Positions 11,072-23,800 of a DNA stretch of 64,000 nt are shown here, piece by piece. The translations under genes were made by a program, and so were the position numbers. Position 1 is the first letter of the stretch, and each line of letters starts with the position of its first letter. The notes under the pieces are model-generated. The model was not told the DNA's origin, searched no databases, and worked only from the letters and a program-made list of their open reading frames with translations. The stretch comes from Prostheceraeus crozeri (taxonomy: Eukaryota; Platyhelminthes; Polycladida; Euryleptidae): contig CAJQUW010015597.1 in NCBI GenBank assembly GCA_907163375.1, positions 372,001 to 436,000 on the forward strand, in the 5' to 3' direction.

Positions 11072-14000
11072 TAATAGTGATTGAACAACGGAAAGTTAAA
11101 AAATCCTCTTTCTAAAAATTCAACTCAACCATAGGGAATGATTTCGACTTTTTTTTGCTTTCTGAAACCTTTGAGAAACATTCGCAGTCACAAACTTAAC
11201 TGAATAAAAAGCCCAAAACTCCTGCTACGAAATTCTTATTCCTTTTAATTATTTCAGCATGATATTTTCATTACCGACTGTACAGTCGACAATTTGATTT
11301 GCTATGTTAATTTCTAATTACTAACATTTATATTGTTACTATTATTTCAATCCTTTTAGCGTCAATTACTCCAACTGCAATGCTTACCATGATTTCTTCT
11401 TTTGCCCCCTCGTCAATTCTTGAGGGCATCGTTGGAGACTGGTCCGAGTGGTCGAAAATCTCCAACGACACTGTTCTTCCCTTTTTTCTTGGAACAAGCG
11501 ACCTGCTACTTCCCTGCTTATTATTCACTATTAATCGTTTAGGAATAAGATTTTTGTCGCAAGTCTTTTGTTTTCCTTTCAAATGCATGTGCAATTTGCA
11601 ATTCTTTTCAAATATTTGTTTTCAATATCGATTTTGTTCATTTTGCCATTATTTTGGTTTCTGAAAGATAGGAAGCTTGATCAGCTCATGGAAAAGGGGT
11701 GTAAATTCATACAACATAATCCCTAGACTTATTTAAGTTACCTACTTAACTATTATCGGAAATAAATTCATTGATGTGAAAATTCAAATGTTCAGCAATC
11801 AGACGTCTTATTAGACCACAATCATAGTAACTATCTTTTGTCAGACTCGATATTTATTTTTTATTTATATTTCTATGATGTTCTAGATATTTTACTGCAC
11901 ACTGTGAGTGCAATATTGTATAGATTCCATCTGGATGTCTTGAATTTCTTAAATTTTGAACATCCGCTTCATAATCTTGTCGTTTCCCCATGTCTTGACC
12001 TCATAGTTGTCTTAGAAGCCGAAGCATTGGTCAATAAAGAATAAGTGCGTCTTGAACCTATTTGATTACTTACTCCTAAATTCATTTTGCCAATTCCTAT
12101 TTATCAAATTCCTTCACCAAATTGAATATGCACTCTTTTGTAATCAGCGTTCTGTCTCGGTTGATGAGCTTCATCGTATGATTCTATAATTGAGGTTATT
12201 AAATGTAAATTGTTCTATTAATGCACGTAATATGTTCATTATTTCCAAAAATCAAAACTTCTGTCTCATTGTCATCATAACATCAATGTTTCCCTCATAT
12301 CTAGTCTTTTTCTGAATCATGACTTTTGAAGCAGTTGGCAATGTTCACAACTGAGAACTGCATCTTGGGGAATTCTACTACACGCAATAACGTCTGCCAT
12401 TAATGGACTGTTTTCTGAACTTAGGCTCGACTCAGGTAATTTTGATAAAGCAATCACAGATTCTGTGCAACAGATTTTAAGCAATTGGTATCAGATTTTA
12501 GGTCGATCATGCATAATAAAAACGTTTTCTTTTTAAAAAATTTTGATTCAGTGTCTTAAAATTGATCTCAATTTTGCAGAGTTGTTAGAAAGCTCTTTCC
12601 GTGAATTTCATCTGAAATACTATTTATAGTTAACATCGAGGAGGTACAAATTATCTTTTTGTTCTGTTTGTGCATTGATGACATAAGGGGCCTCCCACTG
12701 ATTGAAAAAAATTAATGGCATGTAAATTGAATGTTTCATGGAAGTTCCAATCTTCTTTTTACGAAAATCGATTTTGAAAATTGATTGACAGTATCGAAAA
12801 AGTTTAAAAAATCGATGAAAGCTGAAATATGACTTCGATTAAACTTATTGTCATGTAATTGGCTTATTTGAATGCAAAATGTGAATCGTAGGACTAATCT
12901 ATTTCATAAAGTATGCTACAATTTTGATGAACGATACTTTCTACTTAATGAAATTAATAATAGATATTGGCCGATAATTTAATTGCGCCAGAGATGTATT
13001 TTTTTAGTCTTATTGCTATTAGATACTTGAATTATACGACGATTTGTCATAGACGGAAAGTAGCTGAAATGAACATATCGCAGTAGCAAATTTGTTTTCT
13101 GTTTCGAGATGAAAAATGCTTCGTAAATCACATTAATACTCATAATGGATTTTCAGATACTGCTTTTTATCTGTCACAGTACTGATCATGAAAATATAAC
13201 AACTTAGGTACAGACGGTGGACAATGGGGAAGGAACTTAAGTCAAGCATCTTCAAAATTATTGTGGATAAAGCAATATATTTCTCATGTTCTGAAATTGA
13301 ATTTAAAAATTATTTCTGGTTTAAGTTTGCTTTTAAAAAAGATGTTTACAAAGCAGATAGATTTGAAATTGTCATCAATTTATCTTATAAGGAATTCATC
13401 TTTTCTATTTTTTCCTATTTTCTATTTCTTCTACTATTTTCCGATAAACATCTTTCAATTAGGAATCTTCAAGTGCATGTTATTATGGCATGAGCAGCTT
13501 GGCATTATATGTAGCATTATACCAGGCTTGAAAAAAGACGGAATCCCATCTAGTCTCGACTAAGCTACGCATGAAAATCCTTGTCGCGACTAGGTATGAG
13601 TCATTGACAATCTTATCCCCGCCTCTAAACTGTCCAAAAATTAGCACAAGTCGCGACGAGGCTGTGCATACGAGCCAATATTACACAAGACATTTTTTGA
13701 CTGTGTGCTATTCATGCCATACTAGTTAAGAGTGAAATTTACGATACAATCGAAGAAGCATTAACTTTCTTGTTTTCTGACTAGCTGATCAAGTGAAGTT
13801 AAACTGTCCGTTTGATATAATCACCATGAAGCATTCCCAATTTCTTACTCATATTCCCTAAGCTCAACACTACTTTTTCCGAACAGTTGGTGATAATGTC
13901 ATGGTTGTGCACATTGCACATGTCACCGACTCAACTGAGACGTTCTGCACTTGAGAAGTGACTTATCAATGACATTCCATTTTGTGAGTGATAGACATTC

Positions 14001-15139
14001 GTTTATGAAGTTGATGAGCCACGAGTCACAGTCACTGATCTTCTTGAAGCTTACGTCGATGTTACTGACTTGGAAACTGACCCAAGTAGGCAGTTAGAAT
14101 GGCCATAAAAGACATTAATTATAAGTGCTGTTGATAGAAGCAACAAGCTAAGGCCATCAACGTCTGAAAGGGATAAGAAATACTCAGAACAAAATGAAAG
14201 CATTGTGGACAGCCGTTTTTAGATGACTCTAAGATCAAAACTAACCACGTAGGAATACTATTTCTGATTAACTTCACAAGTTTGCTTATTGGGGCAGTCC
14301 TAGACTGTCAATGCTAAACTGTTCGCATTCGAAATTATTATCACACCAGAAAGCAATATCTCCTTTAGCAGAGCAACTGTATTATTGTGAAATGATGAAG
14401 TAGACGATGTTGACATTCTGAGAAGGGCAAGTCGGACGAATGAATTGGCAATGCGGACACTTCTAAGAGGTTCCTCTGAAGTGCAGAAACTTGAGGCCTT
14501 GGTCGTCAATTATTGACATGATGCGATGAGAGTTGTATAATAATTCCAAGATTGATTGATCGCTGATTAAGAAGGGACGCTCCTCTGTCTGAGGGTTTTC
14601 TTTTCTGAGTGGATGTTGTTGTGAAAGTTAGCAGTGCTGAAGTCTGAGACTGCATACTTATGTTTTATTTTTAGTGCTGAATACACAGATGGAAGAGAGC
14701 GACTGATGCTAATAATAGATTGGCGATAATAATCTCGGACAATCTCTACATAGGTTGTGTGTTGAAAAAGAATTGTGATACTTGTTCTTCGAAGCGAAAA
14801 ATGATGAAATAGTCTTGCGTAAATACTCATACTATAATGCATTTGATTTTCCATGACGATCTTGCGGATGGATATAGTTCGACCGGCATTACATAACTTC
14901 ACGATTTATATCAAGTTTTCAGACTACGTTCGGAAGAGCAAAAGGTCGGGTTCAAGTCATGTAAGCCCACATATTTTGCATAGCTAGTTGATCTAGTAGC
15001 TTTTCATTTCATTCATTGTAAAATGAAAATGTAATGCATGGGTGCTTTAGTGCGGTTTACTGTAATGTTACAAAATTTGTAAAGTGTTCGGAAGTGTCTC
15101 AGGTTTGGATATAATTTAGATTAACACTGCTCATTCACG
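11072..15139. other. 4-kb stretch with no supported gene
   Basis: Very AT-rich, with long T/A runs around 12.5-13.5 kb. Overlapping ORFs at 13224-13563 are made mostly of Phe, Ile, Leu and Lys, as expected for chance frames in AT-rich DNA. A short GC-richer patch with two GTCGCGAC-type octamers lies at about 13580-13660. Nothing else can be supported. Confidence 0.45.
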
Positions 15140-15415
15140 CAATCATTCCTGGTTTAGCGTCCTTGAGTTCCCTGTCGGAGTTGGACGGTTGATGGATCGT
15201 CTCCAGTTGTTTCGGTCCAAGGCAAGTCAATTGATTTCGAGCTTTTTGAGATCTTTCTTGATTTAGCTCCTCCATGACTTCTTCGGTCTACCTGATGGTC
15301 TGCGACTGTCACCTTCCATCTCTTCAACCTCTATTGTCTGCCCTCTTCACAAGTCCTAACCAGTGGAGCTTACTTCTTAGGATAGTCACTTCTAAGTCCC
15401 TCAAACCACCCCCGA
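15140..15415 (-). mobile_element. RTE-type LINE, C-terminal tail fragment
   Basis: On the minus strand, and needing at least two frame changes, the reading is KLHWLGLVKRADNRG, RRPSGRPKKSW, IKKDLKKLEIN, LALDRNNWRRSI and PTPTGNSRTLNQ. This is the RWFGHV...GRPKxxW...DRxxW end of an RTE-type LINE protein, with His-Trp-Leu-Gly in place of Trp-Phe-Gly-His. The fragment is heavily decayed and lacks everything upstream of this domain. It is on the same strand as the RNase H LINE just to its right, but it belongs to a different clade. Confidence 0.65.
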
Positions 15416-15839
15416 ATTAGTGCACATACACTGCATCTTGCTGAGTAATTCCTCACTACTCAATCAATATTTATATTTTATTTTTGAATATTCTAATCGA
15501 TATTGCTAGCTAGGCTACATGTTTATTTTAGGTCGACTATCATGAAAGGTCATTCTTTTTCCCGAACACGAGGTTTGTTGCTTTCTCTATGGTGCTAGGT
15601 CTATCATTCGACTGATTTGAATATGGTTTAGTAGGTGCTAGAAATTGTGCCTGGAATCACAGCAACATTTTGTGGGAGTAAAATCGTCATTCGTAGGATT
15701 GAGAATAGCTAGATCTACAACTTCTTGATTTGCAATTAGCAAAACTCTACAGGAAATGTTGTATTGCTGCTAATATCAGAGACCTTTTTCATAACTAATC
15801 TAATGAGTGAAGGCCGCTGCCCATTCAAAAGCAAACGAT
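15416..15839. other. spacer between two LINE remnants
   Basis: No coding frame, tRNA-like box or repeat is seen. It separates an RTE tail from the 3' end of an RNase H-bearing LINE. Confidence 0.4.
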
Positions 15840-16530
15840 ACAGTTGTTGTTGTTGTTGTTTTGGCCCGTTCGGTGTGAAGACCCATTGACGTCAGTCGCT
15901 AGAGACGACCGATTGCCCTCAAATAATTCAGCAACTGGGTGGCGGAAATTTGGATGGGGTCCGGGTGGATGGTATGGAAACTGGAATAACGCTGCACATC
16001 CCATCTTGAGCACTTGATGAGGTTGTGCTCCAGGCTTTCTTCCTCTTCGCCACATTCATCGCAGATTGCCTCCTCTGCTCCTCCGCTGCACATCCCATCT
16101 TGAGCACTTGATGAGGTTGTGCTCCAGGCTTTCTTCTTCGCCACATTCATCGCAAATTGCCTCCTCTGCTAAGCCGATACGATGGCGATACTTATTGAGA
16201 AGAAGAGAATGCCCTGTCTTGTATCTTGCAAGCTCGGTGCGCTCTGATCTACTTAAGCTGACTTCTTGATGGTTGTATTTCCAATGGGTGTTCTTCTTCC
16301 ATTCGTTGACAAGGCTTCCTCGTATTTTTGATTTCACTGTGTCGATATCAATAGGAATGTCTTTCAGGTTTAGATTAGTGGCATCTTTTGCAGTCGTGTC
16401 TGCGATCTCATTCCAATGTACACCAACATGACTGGGGACCCATTGCATGAGAACATTCTCATATGCTGTTTTCTGCAGGCTGGTCCAAGCTTGGTCTTCG
16501 TTTGATGTTCTGACGTCCAGGTGCTGTGGT
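15840..16530 (-). mobile_element. LINE 3' end with RNase H domain (I/Jockey-like)
   Basis: The minus-strand frame from about 16530 down reads NEDQAW, MQWVPSHVGVHWNEIADTTA, then a linker, TELARYKTGHSLLLNKY and EEAICDECGEEESLEHNL followed by IKC. MQWVPSHVG...NEIAD is the C-terminal half of an RNase H fold with its late His and Asp. The following C-x2-C...H-x4-C is the knuckle-like tail usual in I/Jockey-type LINEs. The element ends at a (CAA)n run (15840-15858 as GTT repeats on plus), a typical microsatellite 3' tail. The endonuclease and RT parts are absent, so it is 5'-truncated. Confidence 0.8.
15990..16170 (-). repeat. tandem duplication of the LINE zinc-knuckle segment
   Basis: A unit of about 94 bp starting CGCTGCACATCCCATCTTGA at 15990 is repeated from 16084. 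The second unit is 3 bp shorter in a run of Glu codons (TTCCTCTTCG against TTCTTCG). Each unit encodes EEAICDECGEE...SLEHNLIKCSRWDVQ on the minus strand, so the C-x2-C...H-x4-C motif is present twice. The frame changes across the junction. The copies are almost identical, so the duplication is much younger than the decay of other LINE parts. Confidence 0.85.
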
Positions 16531-19500
16531 TACACGACTGCAAAGTTTTCATTTTTCACTAAAAAGCGCTGTAGGAGATTATCAGCCACAGAATTAAATA
16601 TTTGTGTGTTATCAACTACATGCATTTTCAAATAGTCGCACCATTTATGGTAAATAATCTTGGCTGAACATCGACTGTTTTCCAAAAATGAAGATGACGC
16701 CGTTTTTCCATGGAACAATAACCATAATTCAGAAATCAGATCTGATTTATTTTTGTATAATTTTGTACATTAGTGTATGGGTTTGCATGTAATTAATGGA
16801 TAAATGGAGCACTAAGTATGTTACGAGAGAAACTGTTTGTGGGTGCGTTTGATGAAACTGCAAAAATCATTTTTTAAGTATGAAAGTAATCTGCAATCCA
16901 TGAAATGATGGATGACCTTTGTCATGCACTTGACTTAATTAGTAGCTTTCAAAGTTGCATCATGCAACAATCCAAGATATGAATATGTACTCTTATTCAA
17001 AATAGCAAAAATCTGTTTGCCTACTAGCAGAAACTGTCGAGTTTAAATTCAGCTCAAACAAAATGACATTGTCGTTTACATTTCCTCAACTGAAAGAAAT
17101 CATTGTTTCATTGGGTTAATCCTCTTCATGAATTGTGTGTCTGCTTGAAAGAGGAAGTAAAAGTGAGGGATTAAAAGTTGGTCATTTTCTAGTTCTGATG
17201 ATTTCTAAACTTAGAAATGTAATTATTCAATCATGATTCATTACCACTATTATCAGCGAACGATATGGTCTTCGCCGTTCATCTGAGATCTAAAGTTTCG
17301 GTTTCTCTTTAGTGTCTAAACTCCACTGGATTATTATTTAATTCTAATTAGACATGTGTGACTAATAATTCTGGTTAATTGCAAATCATGCTGTCATCAA
17401 TAGTTGAAGCTTCCAATGTAATTCGACTCAGAACTTAGACACGTGTATTTTTATAATATGAAAAATACGCACAAATTGTGATGAGTGATGACAACAGTTT
17501 GTGAAATAAAATGGCATTGAAATCAGAGTGGCATTAGATGTCATTAAATGAGTGACCATACCAAAATAAATTGATTCTCTGAAGGAGAGAACGATTGCGT
17601 AGAATTGTCGATTCCAATTACGGTGTTTATTCATGTCATTTATCAGATAAATTCATCAACTTGTAAAAATTCAATATGATGAATATTATGCGTAGATATC
17701 ACAAATATAAACATAAACGGAAGAGCGCGATGATCAATCTGCTTACTGAGAATTAATGATTGAATTGCAGTAAGAAATTTGAGACAGCCTAAACCTATTA
17801 AAAAATAGGTCAGCAGCAAATAAAGAATATGCGTGCGATTACAATATTCTTATGTTGTTGGTCGTTTAATCATTGCGCTACTATTTCGAAACGTAGCAAA
17901 TTATTTTTATCACATGTTTTTATCACATCATTTACAACTCTCACAATGACTTAACGGAAGCTTTGGCTATTCGAAGGTTTAGCCCTAATTTGTGCGTACA
18001 GAAGGAACATATCATTTCTTTATACTTACCTTGGTAGTTCACTTTAATTATTATTTTGTAAATTTCCTTATAGTCTCGTTTACCTGTGTCATTATCCATT
18101 GATTTTCAATTCGTGTCATGAACGCATAATTAATTGTCGGCTTATTGTTGTCATTGTCATCTCCAGTGTCCGCTTGACTTCATGTGATTTCATCTCCAGT
18201 CATAGATCTTGTACCTTCATTCCTGTGTAACGCGTGAAGCAGAGCAGGCGAAACATGTCGCGTTAAATACATCTTCGACAATGAAAGCGGTTCTCATATT
18301 TCTGTATAAAATTTGCAAGGGATCAAACATTTTCTACAATGACTTAAGCCATTCTTTACACCTATCCCGGTGACAGCCACATAGCTGTCCAAGTAAAATT
18401 TTCAGTTCTATCATTTAAATGACAAAACATTTCTCTTTTTTTAATAACTGCTTTTTTGTTAAAGCGTCTATGCAAAAGATCATCTTTGAGGATTATTCGG
18501 TCATTTTACAGAGGAATCGCAAAGTTATTGTAATAATAATAATAATAATGATATACTTGTCGAATTAAAAATTAGCACAATAGAACATGTACGAACACAA
18601 AGAGAGAGACAAATATTGGACCCAAAGTGGGTAAACAAATAGAACGAAGTAACAATCAACAGACAAGAAATTATAGTAAATATTGTGTATATAATATCAT
18701 AGTAAATTATGCGTAGCCATTGCATGTGTGCTACGTTGCTGTTTGCAGGTTGCGTTGATGACTGACAACAGAGGGAATAACGACTCGTCATTGATATTTT
18801 AGTGAGACATTTTTTAACTGATGTTGAAGACGGCATTTCGAATTTGTACGTTCACAAACTGTGCATGTACTTGTATGTATTCTCTTGAAAAGATTTCAAC
18901 TTATGGTGAAAACAACCATCTGCTCATCTGCTAGCCATATCTCACTTTGCGGATAATTCTATCATTGGCATGTATCAAAGGAAATCGTGAGAAAGTAATA
19001 TTTTATAGAATTTTTCTTGTTCCTGTATCGTGATAAAGTTTTTGAAGATTGTCATGCTGTCGGTAATCTCTTTAAAGCAACACAAAGTTAACATCAATTT
19101 CATCTAAGGCGCTCATTAAATGTTGCTTGTGCAGTTGGTGATTGGAATGATAGTGAGACCGTTCATAGAGGAATGAAGGGATATACAAGGGTTTCATTTT
19201 TCAAAGTGGTGGAGAGAAACTTTCAATTCGCTTATGACTTGCAATTGATATTAAAATATCCGTTTATTGTTGTTGAATGTCTTGTTCAGCAGTTTACGGA
19301 ACAGTAGAGTGGAGAATGTGACGACATCTAGATGCGAATCGTAGAGTCATGTTCGCAATCGTGGGTCCCTTCAGGACAATTTGACCTGCATGCGCCTATT
19401 GACTTGACCACATAAGCGCCTGATGTCTTAGAATAGCTCAAAGCAATAGAAGGCGCTTCATGCTAAACATTCACTCCATTAATTGTTGTTAATTATTTTT

Positions 19501-19577
19501 GACATATATCGGTAGTCACATAGCAAAGTTAGGCAGTCATGAAGCAGATGGTTGGTGAGTGAGCATGGTGATCTCAC
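16531..19577. other. 3-kb stretch with no supported gene
   Basis: AT-rich with only short ORFs. Two small items stand out: an (AAT)n run at 18530-18549, and a hairpin-like segment at 18228-18265 with TAACGCG pairing to CGCGTTA around a GAAAC, which I considered and rejected as a hammerhead ribozyme. No exon or transposon end is supported. Confidence 0.45.
18530..18549. repeat. (AAT)n microsatellite
   Basis: Six to seven uninterrupted AAT/TAA units. Confidence 0.9.
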
Positions 19578-19836
19578 GACAATGCAAGTCATTTTTGTTA
19601 CCAACTAAAAAGTCTTCAAGTGAGCAAAGTAAATGCATCCCATTTGTCGTTACTTATCATCCTTCAACCTATGATAAGATCAAATGTATCTTTAACAAAT
19701 ATAAACATTTTCTGAGTGAGACTAACTTAACAACTGTGCTTTGGTGGAAACCTCCATCCAGAATAAAAGAATTTCTTGTTTCGTCAAAACTTTCAGATAA
19801 TCCACCACAAAAATTAATCCATGTGGGATTGCTGTT

Positions 19837-20214
19837 GTGTGTGGCACAAAACGATGCAAAATCTGCAACATTCTATCAACTGAAGACTCCATCAAATCTC
19901 CAGTATCAGGATTGTACAAAATTAATGCAGCTAACACAACATGCAACACAAAAAACATAATTTATTCTATCCAATTCCATAATTGCAATTTTTTGTATAT
20001 TGGCAAGTCAGGTAGAACTCTAAGGGAAAGATTAAATGGACATCGATGCGATGTTAATCACAAAGATGAAACAAAAGTTGTATCTTTCCATTGTGTGCAA
20101 CACAACCATAATGACTCTGAAATGAAAGTGTCAATTCTTAAACAATTAAACGGAGAAAATAAAGAACGAAAAATTGAAGAACTAAAATTCATCAGCCAAC
20201 TAATGACGGATTAG
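19837..20214 (+). pseudogene. PLE GIY-YIG endonuclease domain, fossil
   Basis: This is the best preserved frame of the Penelope-like fossil. After CGTKRCKICN (the CCHH-like linker region of PLE proteins) it carries the GIY-YIG fold: IIYSI in place of the first GIY-type strand, FLYIGKSGRTL as the YIG strand with the conserved Gly and a following Arg in LRERL, and H in LNGHRCDV. In the family this domain nicks target DNA for reverse transcription. The protein is incomplete and the fossil is inactive. Confidence 0.85.
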
Positions 20215-20466
20215 CCACATGGGTCGAACATGCAACATGTTTTTCAGAGGTCTCCTATTTTTGAGCCTAAAGCTCCTATGGTGTGCTATGACCAATAATG
20301 TCTTTGAGAAATGCTATGACATCCCACTATGTAAAGTGCTAACCTCTCTTTTGTGTGCATCTATATCCATCCTATGCATGCACTGTTACAAATGCATAGC
20401 AAGACACTATGCATGCCATGTTACAAAATAATTTTGAAAATTGTCCATCAGATGTTAATTGTAATA

Positions 20467-20550
20467 TTTCTTCTTATACAACTTCCTGACGAAGATTGAC
20501 GGCAGTTATCTGACCGTCAATAGAAACCGGTTGAAGAAAAATAGAAGAAA
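20467..20550 (+). ncRNA. candidate type I hammerhead ribozyme in the PLE 3' region
   Basis: All hammerhead parts can be placed in order. Outer stem I is TTTCTTCT (20467-20474) with AGAAGAAA (20543-20550). An internal loop follows, then inner stem I CTTC (20482-20485) with GAAG (20533-20536). The core is CTGACGA (20486-20492). Stem II is ATTGACGG (20495-20502) with CCGTCAAT (20514-20521), extended by CAG/CTG around a bulged A. GAAA lies at 20523-20526. Stem III is very short (ACC/GGT, 20526-20531), and T at 20532 fits the H17 cleavage position. Short stem III is usual for PLE hammerheads, which are reported to act as dimers. The AG/A junction at the base of stem II is not fully canonical. I inferred the structure by hand. 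Confidence 0.72.
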
Positions 20551-20729
20551 GATTTGGGAAAGACGTGTTTCTACTTTTATCATTAAACTATTGAATCGCT
20601 AGTCGATCCGTCTTTTCGAGCTGTTTTCCTGAAATTGGACAATGCAAGTCATGACATGGTAGGTGGTTTAGACCAGTTTCTGTTCCTCGCTCCTAGTTTT
20701 GGGAATGAATTTCACCATAGTGAGACTTT

Positions 20730-20892
20730 AGAAACTTGCATCAGTCTGTAAATGGTCGACGTTTTCGCTTTCCCGCTCTGTTATTGAAATTTTTCCAAAA
20801 TTATGTTTTTGCAGTGAGAAACTTACTTCGATCGATCAGTAAGTGGTCGGCATTTTCCTTTCCCCGTTGCTTTGTTGAAATTTCTCCAATTC
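20730..20892. repeat. pair of diverged direct repeats of about 88 bp
   Basis: About 20730-20802 and 20817-20892 align along GAAACTT...CAGT-AA-TGGTCG-C-TTTTC-CTTTCCC...TTGAAATTT-TCCAA. Several substitutions and small indels separate them. They begin about 80 bp right of the PLE target-site duplication and are not part of that element. Confidence 0.6.
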
Positions 20893-23800
20893 GCTTTGTT
20901 GACCTAAAAAATGTAGACCCTACCTAAAAAATAGCAGAATTATGCCCAAATTTTTCGACAGCAAGAGATAGCACACTGTATAAGAAAATCCTCGAGCACT
21001 TATATTTTACGATTTTGTTTTTAGGTATTAGAAGTAATATTATTTCAATGAAACATTAATAATTGGGAGATTCAGGATTTAGAATTTTAGTCATTCAACA
21101 GTCCTAGGAACCTCTATAAATCCGTGCAAAAATGTTCATTCTTTGAAATTTTAAAAATGAGATACAGTATCATCTGAAAATAGGGAAAATATCATCAAGC
21201 GCATGATTGAGCTTTCGAGCGAAGCGTCACACTGAATCAAAGTATGTTGCACTCAAAGAACTTCTGCGTTTTCTTGTCAATTATGGATTTTTGTAATTAT
21301 GATGGAACCGGGTATGCGGATGACTCGACTTCTTGGCCATCTCAATTCGAGATACAACAAACTTGCATCACTCAACGATCCACACTATGCGTGAGAAGCA
21401 CCCGAAGAACTACAAAGAGTGAAATGGAGATTGGTTTTATGCATACACAGAAATTGTTTTCCAATTTCTCGAGTCTTCTTAGCCCACACGCCAGAACTTC
21501 CGATCTGAAACAATGTTGGCTTTTTGAAATGTGTTCGCACTCTTAAATGCTACAGGCATTAAAGGCAATGGCCACAAAATAATGACCAGAATTTTGCTTG
21601 CCGTGCATTTAGTGAAAATAACACAGTGCATGAAATTCGACAATTAGCACACGAGTGCTGTTGTGATCAATTACTGAGTAAAATGCACAGTTTTCCAGAC
21701 TATTTACAGACCTTTTGTGTTGAAAAGTAAAGTCAGTTATATGTAAATGCAAATATTTTATAAGTAATTTAACTGATTTATTTTTGCACATATGCTCCAA
21801 TGCTCCCAGCAATCCGAAAAAACCAATCCTCGAAAAATCATTTTATTGATATAAAAAGAAATTAGTTCTACATTCATGTTCATTTCAACAGGAGGCGAGA
21901 AAGAAAAAACAGACTTCGATGTTCGACTTCTTGGGCTCTATTGGATCTAAAATTCCACTTACCCTTTTTGTCTGTTGATTTGATCGACGCTTGTATTTCC
22001 GCGCAGCTGCACTGCGATCATTGCCTTTTTTGTATAGTTAAGACGGGGCATCAAGAGACCATTATCGCATTATTCCACAGATTAGCAGATACAAAGTCTT
22101 TTTGTGATAACAAGATCCACCGTGCACCGTGCTTTGAATATGAAATGCCTTAAAACCCTGCTAACAAAGGACGAGTCGGTAGACTGACCAAGCCGGCTAA
22201 CGTCAGGGAATTCTTCTTCGAACTTGTTGTTGTGAGCTTCAGTCTATTTACCATATACTCGCATTGCCAATCTATTGATACGTAACGCTCACTTTCCACT
22301 CTTGTCGAATTGATGTCCTCATCTATCGCTTGACTGGACATGAACGTTAACTTGTCATCAGATGTCATGATAAATTGATGACTGTAGCTCTTCTACCACT
22401 GATAAATGGAATATCTATGTGATAGAGTTATGTGATCTGTATTGTTCTGAAAACAATTTAAATCACGTAATCTGCAGCTGTGCAATCAATTTTGATCGGT
22501 TTGTTGTCTTGCTGTCAGAACAGTGTCGATAAATAATTGCTTAAGAGTTCTTCAAGAGTTGCTTAAGCTTGAGTTTCTTATGCCTATTTTAACTCACTAA
22601 GAGATGAAAGTGAGACAGTATGAAAGTAGTCTAAAGTATTTTCACTAAATTGGCAAGAAATTTTTCAATGTTTCCTTTTTGGTTCTTTTTATACCACTAA
22701 GCTTTTCCACCTATTTTTGCAGCTTGATTACTTACTGCGAAACCTCTTCATGTAAATTAAATAACTGGGTTCAACTTTGAATAGTGCTGAGAATTATTGA
22801 AATATTTTGAAGCACAATTTGTATACATGTCATTTGCACGCTGAGACATAAATCTCTCGGATTCATCTCAGTTCGCATTCAATCGTTTAAGCTGATGCAA
22901 TTTCCCATTTTCGCTTTGAGGTTCTCCGCCTTGATATCTTCGTCAACATTTATTATGTGTGGATAACGCTGCTCAATCATTGTGTTTGCGGCTACTTCAA
23001 GAATTCAGCTAATAAAGATAAATATTGCTGCCGATAAATTGTCAACGAGTATAAACGTGATCGAATATGTTGATTCACAATTCGATTTATTAATTTCATG
23101 TGGTATTTTCAATCAAATATTGCAATCTAATGCATTTCTGCTCATTGTTCATACGTGGAAATACAATGATAAGTGGATTTAAGTTCTAGCGTTACTACTT
23201 TATCAATGGGTCATGTTCAGATTTTGATGCAGCGTCGTGATTACAGATTCTGCAGTCCGAATTCCCTTCCCTACAAATTATATGCTTGGTGAGACATCAC
23301 ACGACCAAAAGGTCGTAAGGTCAACCCTTTTCCACGTAGGTAGTCATTTCATAGAGGGTGGCAATAAGATTAATGATGCTCCACGAAGCCAATAGCTCTT
23401 ATAACTCCTATAAAGTGCTATTTGTCGTTATTTATGTAAGTAAATGAGTATTGTTATCAAAAAGCGAAGTTGGAGAGTTGGAGACATTTCTCATCTATCT
23501 TCGGCAGTTTTCGGCAAACTGCAGCATGATGCTGCGCAATTATGCTGTATACTTTAGTTCTATCAAAATGACACTATTCACTCTAAACAACACTGAGCAG
23601 CGCGAGTGCTTTACACAGACCTAAATACAGCATTTTGATATTATTCTACGGTTTTCCGAGTCATTCTGAGTTTATGGTTAGTTAGGCCTGCTCCATTCTG
23701 ACTTTTTTATTATTGTACATCTTTGACTAAAAGGACTATAACCCTGTATTTTCTCAACCAATACATCGCAAAGTTGCTTTGTTCATTATTTGTCGTTCGT

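Larger units (their letters stand above)
19593..20637 (+). mobile_element. Penelope-like element (PLE), 5'-truncated fossil
   Basis: A 1045-bp retroelement piece is flanked by an exact 15-bp direct repeat, GACAATGCAAGTCAT, at 19578-19592 and 20638-20652. It holds the C-terminal part of a Penelope-like RT-endonuclease: IPFVVTYHP, a linker, CGTKRCKICN, then a GIY-YIG endonuclease domain with IIYSIQFHNCNFLYIGKSG and LRERLNGH. Downstream lies a hammerhead ribozyme-like motif (20467-20550), a known feature of PLE ends. The RT domain itself is missing, and the coding part is broken at about two or three places, so this is a dead copy. The exact flanking duplication shows that the insertion is not very ancient. 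Confidence 0.88.

Noticed and set aside
13224-13563. Two overlapping 89-100-codon ORFs
   Set aside because: They are Phe/Ile/Leu/Lys-rich translations of very AT-rich DNA in two frames, typical of chance.
18228-18265. Hammerhead-like hairpin: TAACGCG pairs with CGCGTTA around a GAAAC
   Set aside because: The CTGANGA half of the core is absent and no stem II can be drawn, so only the GAAA resemblance remains.
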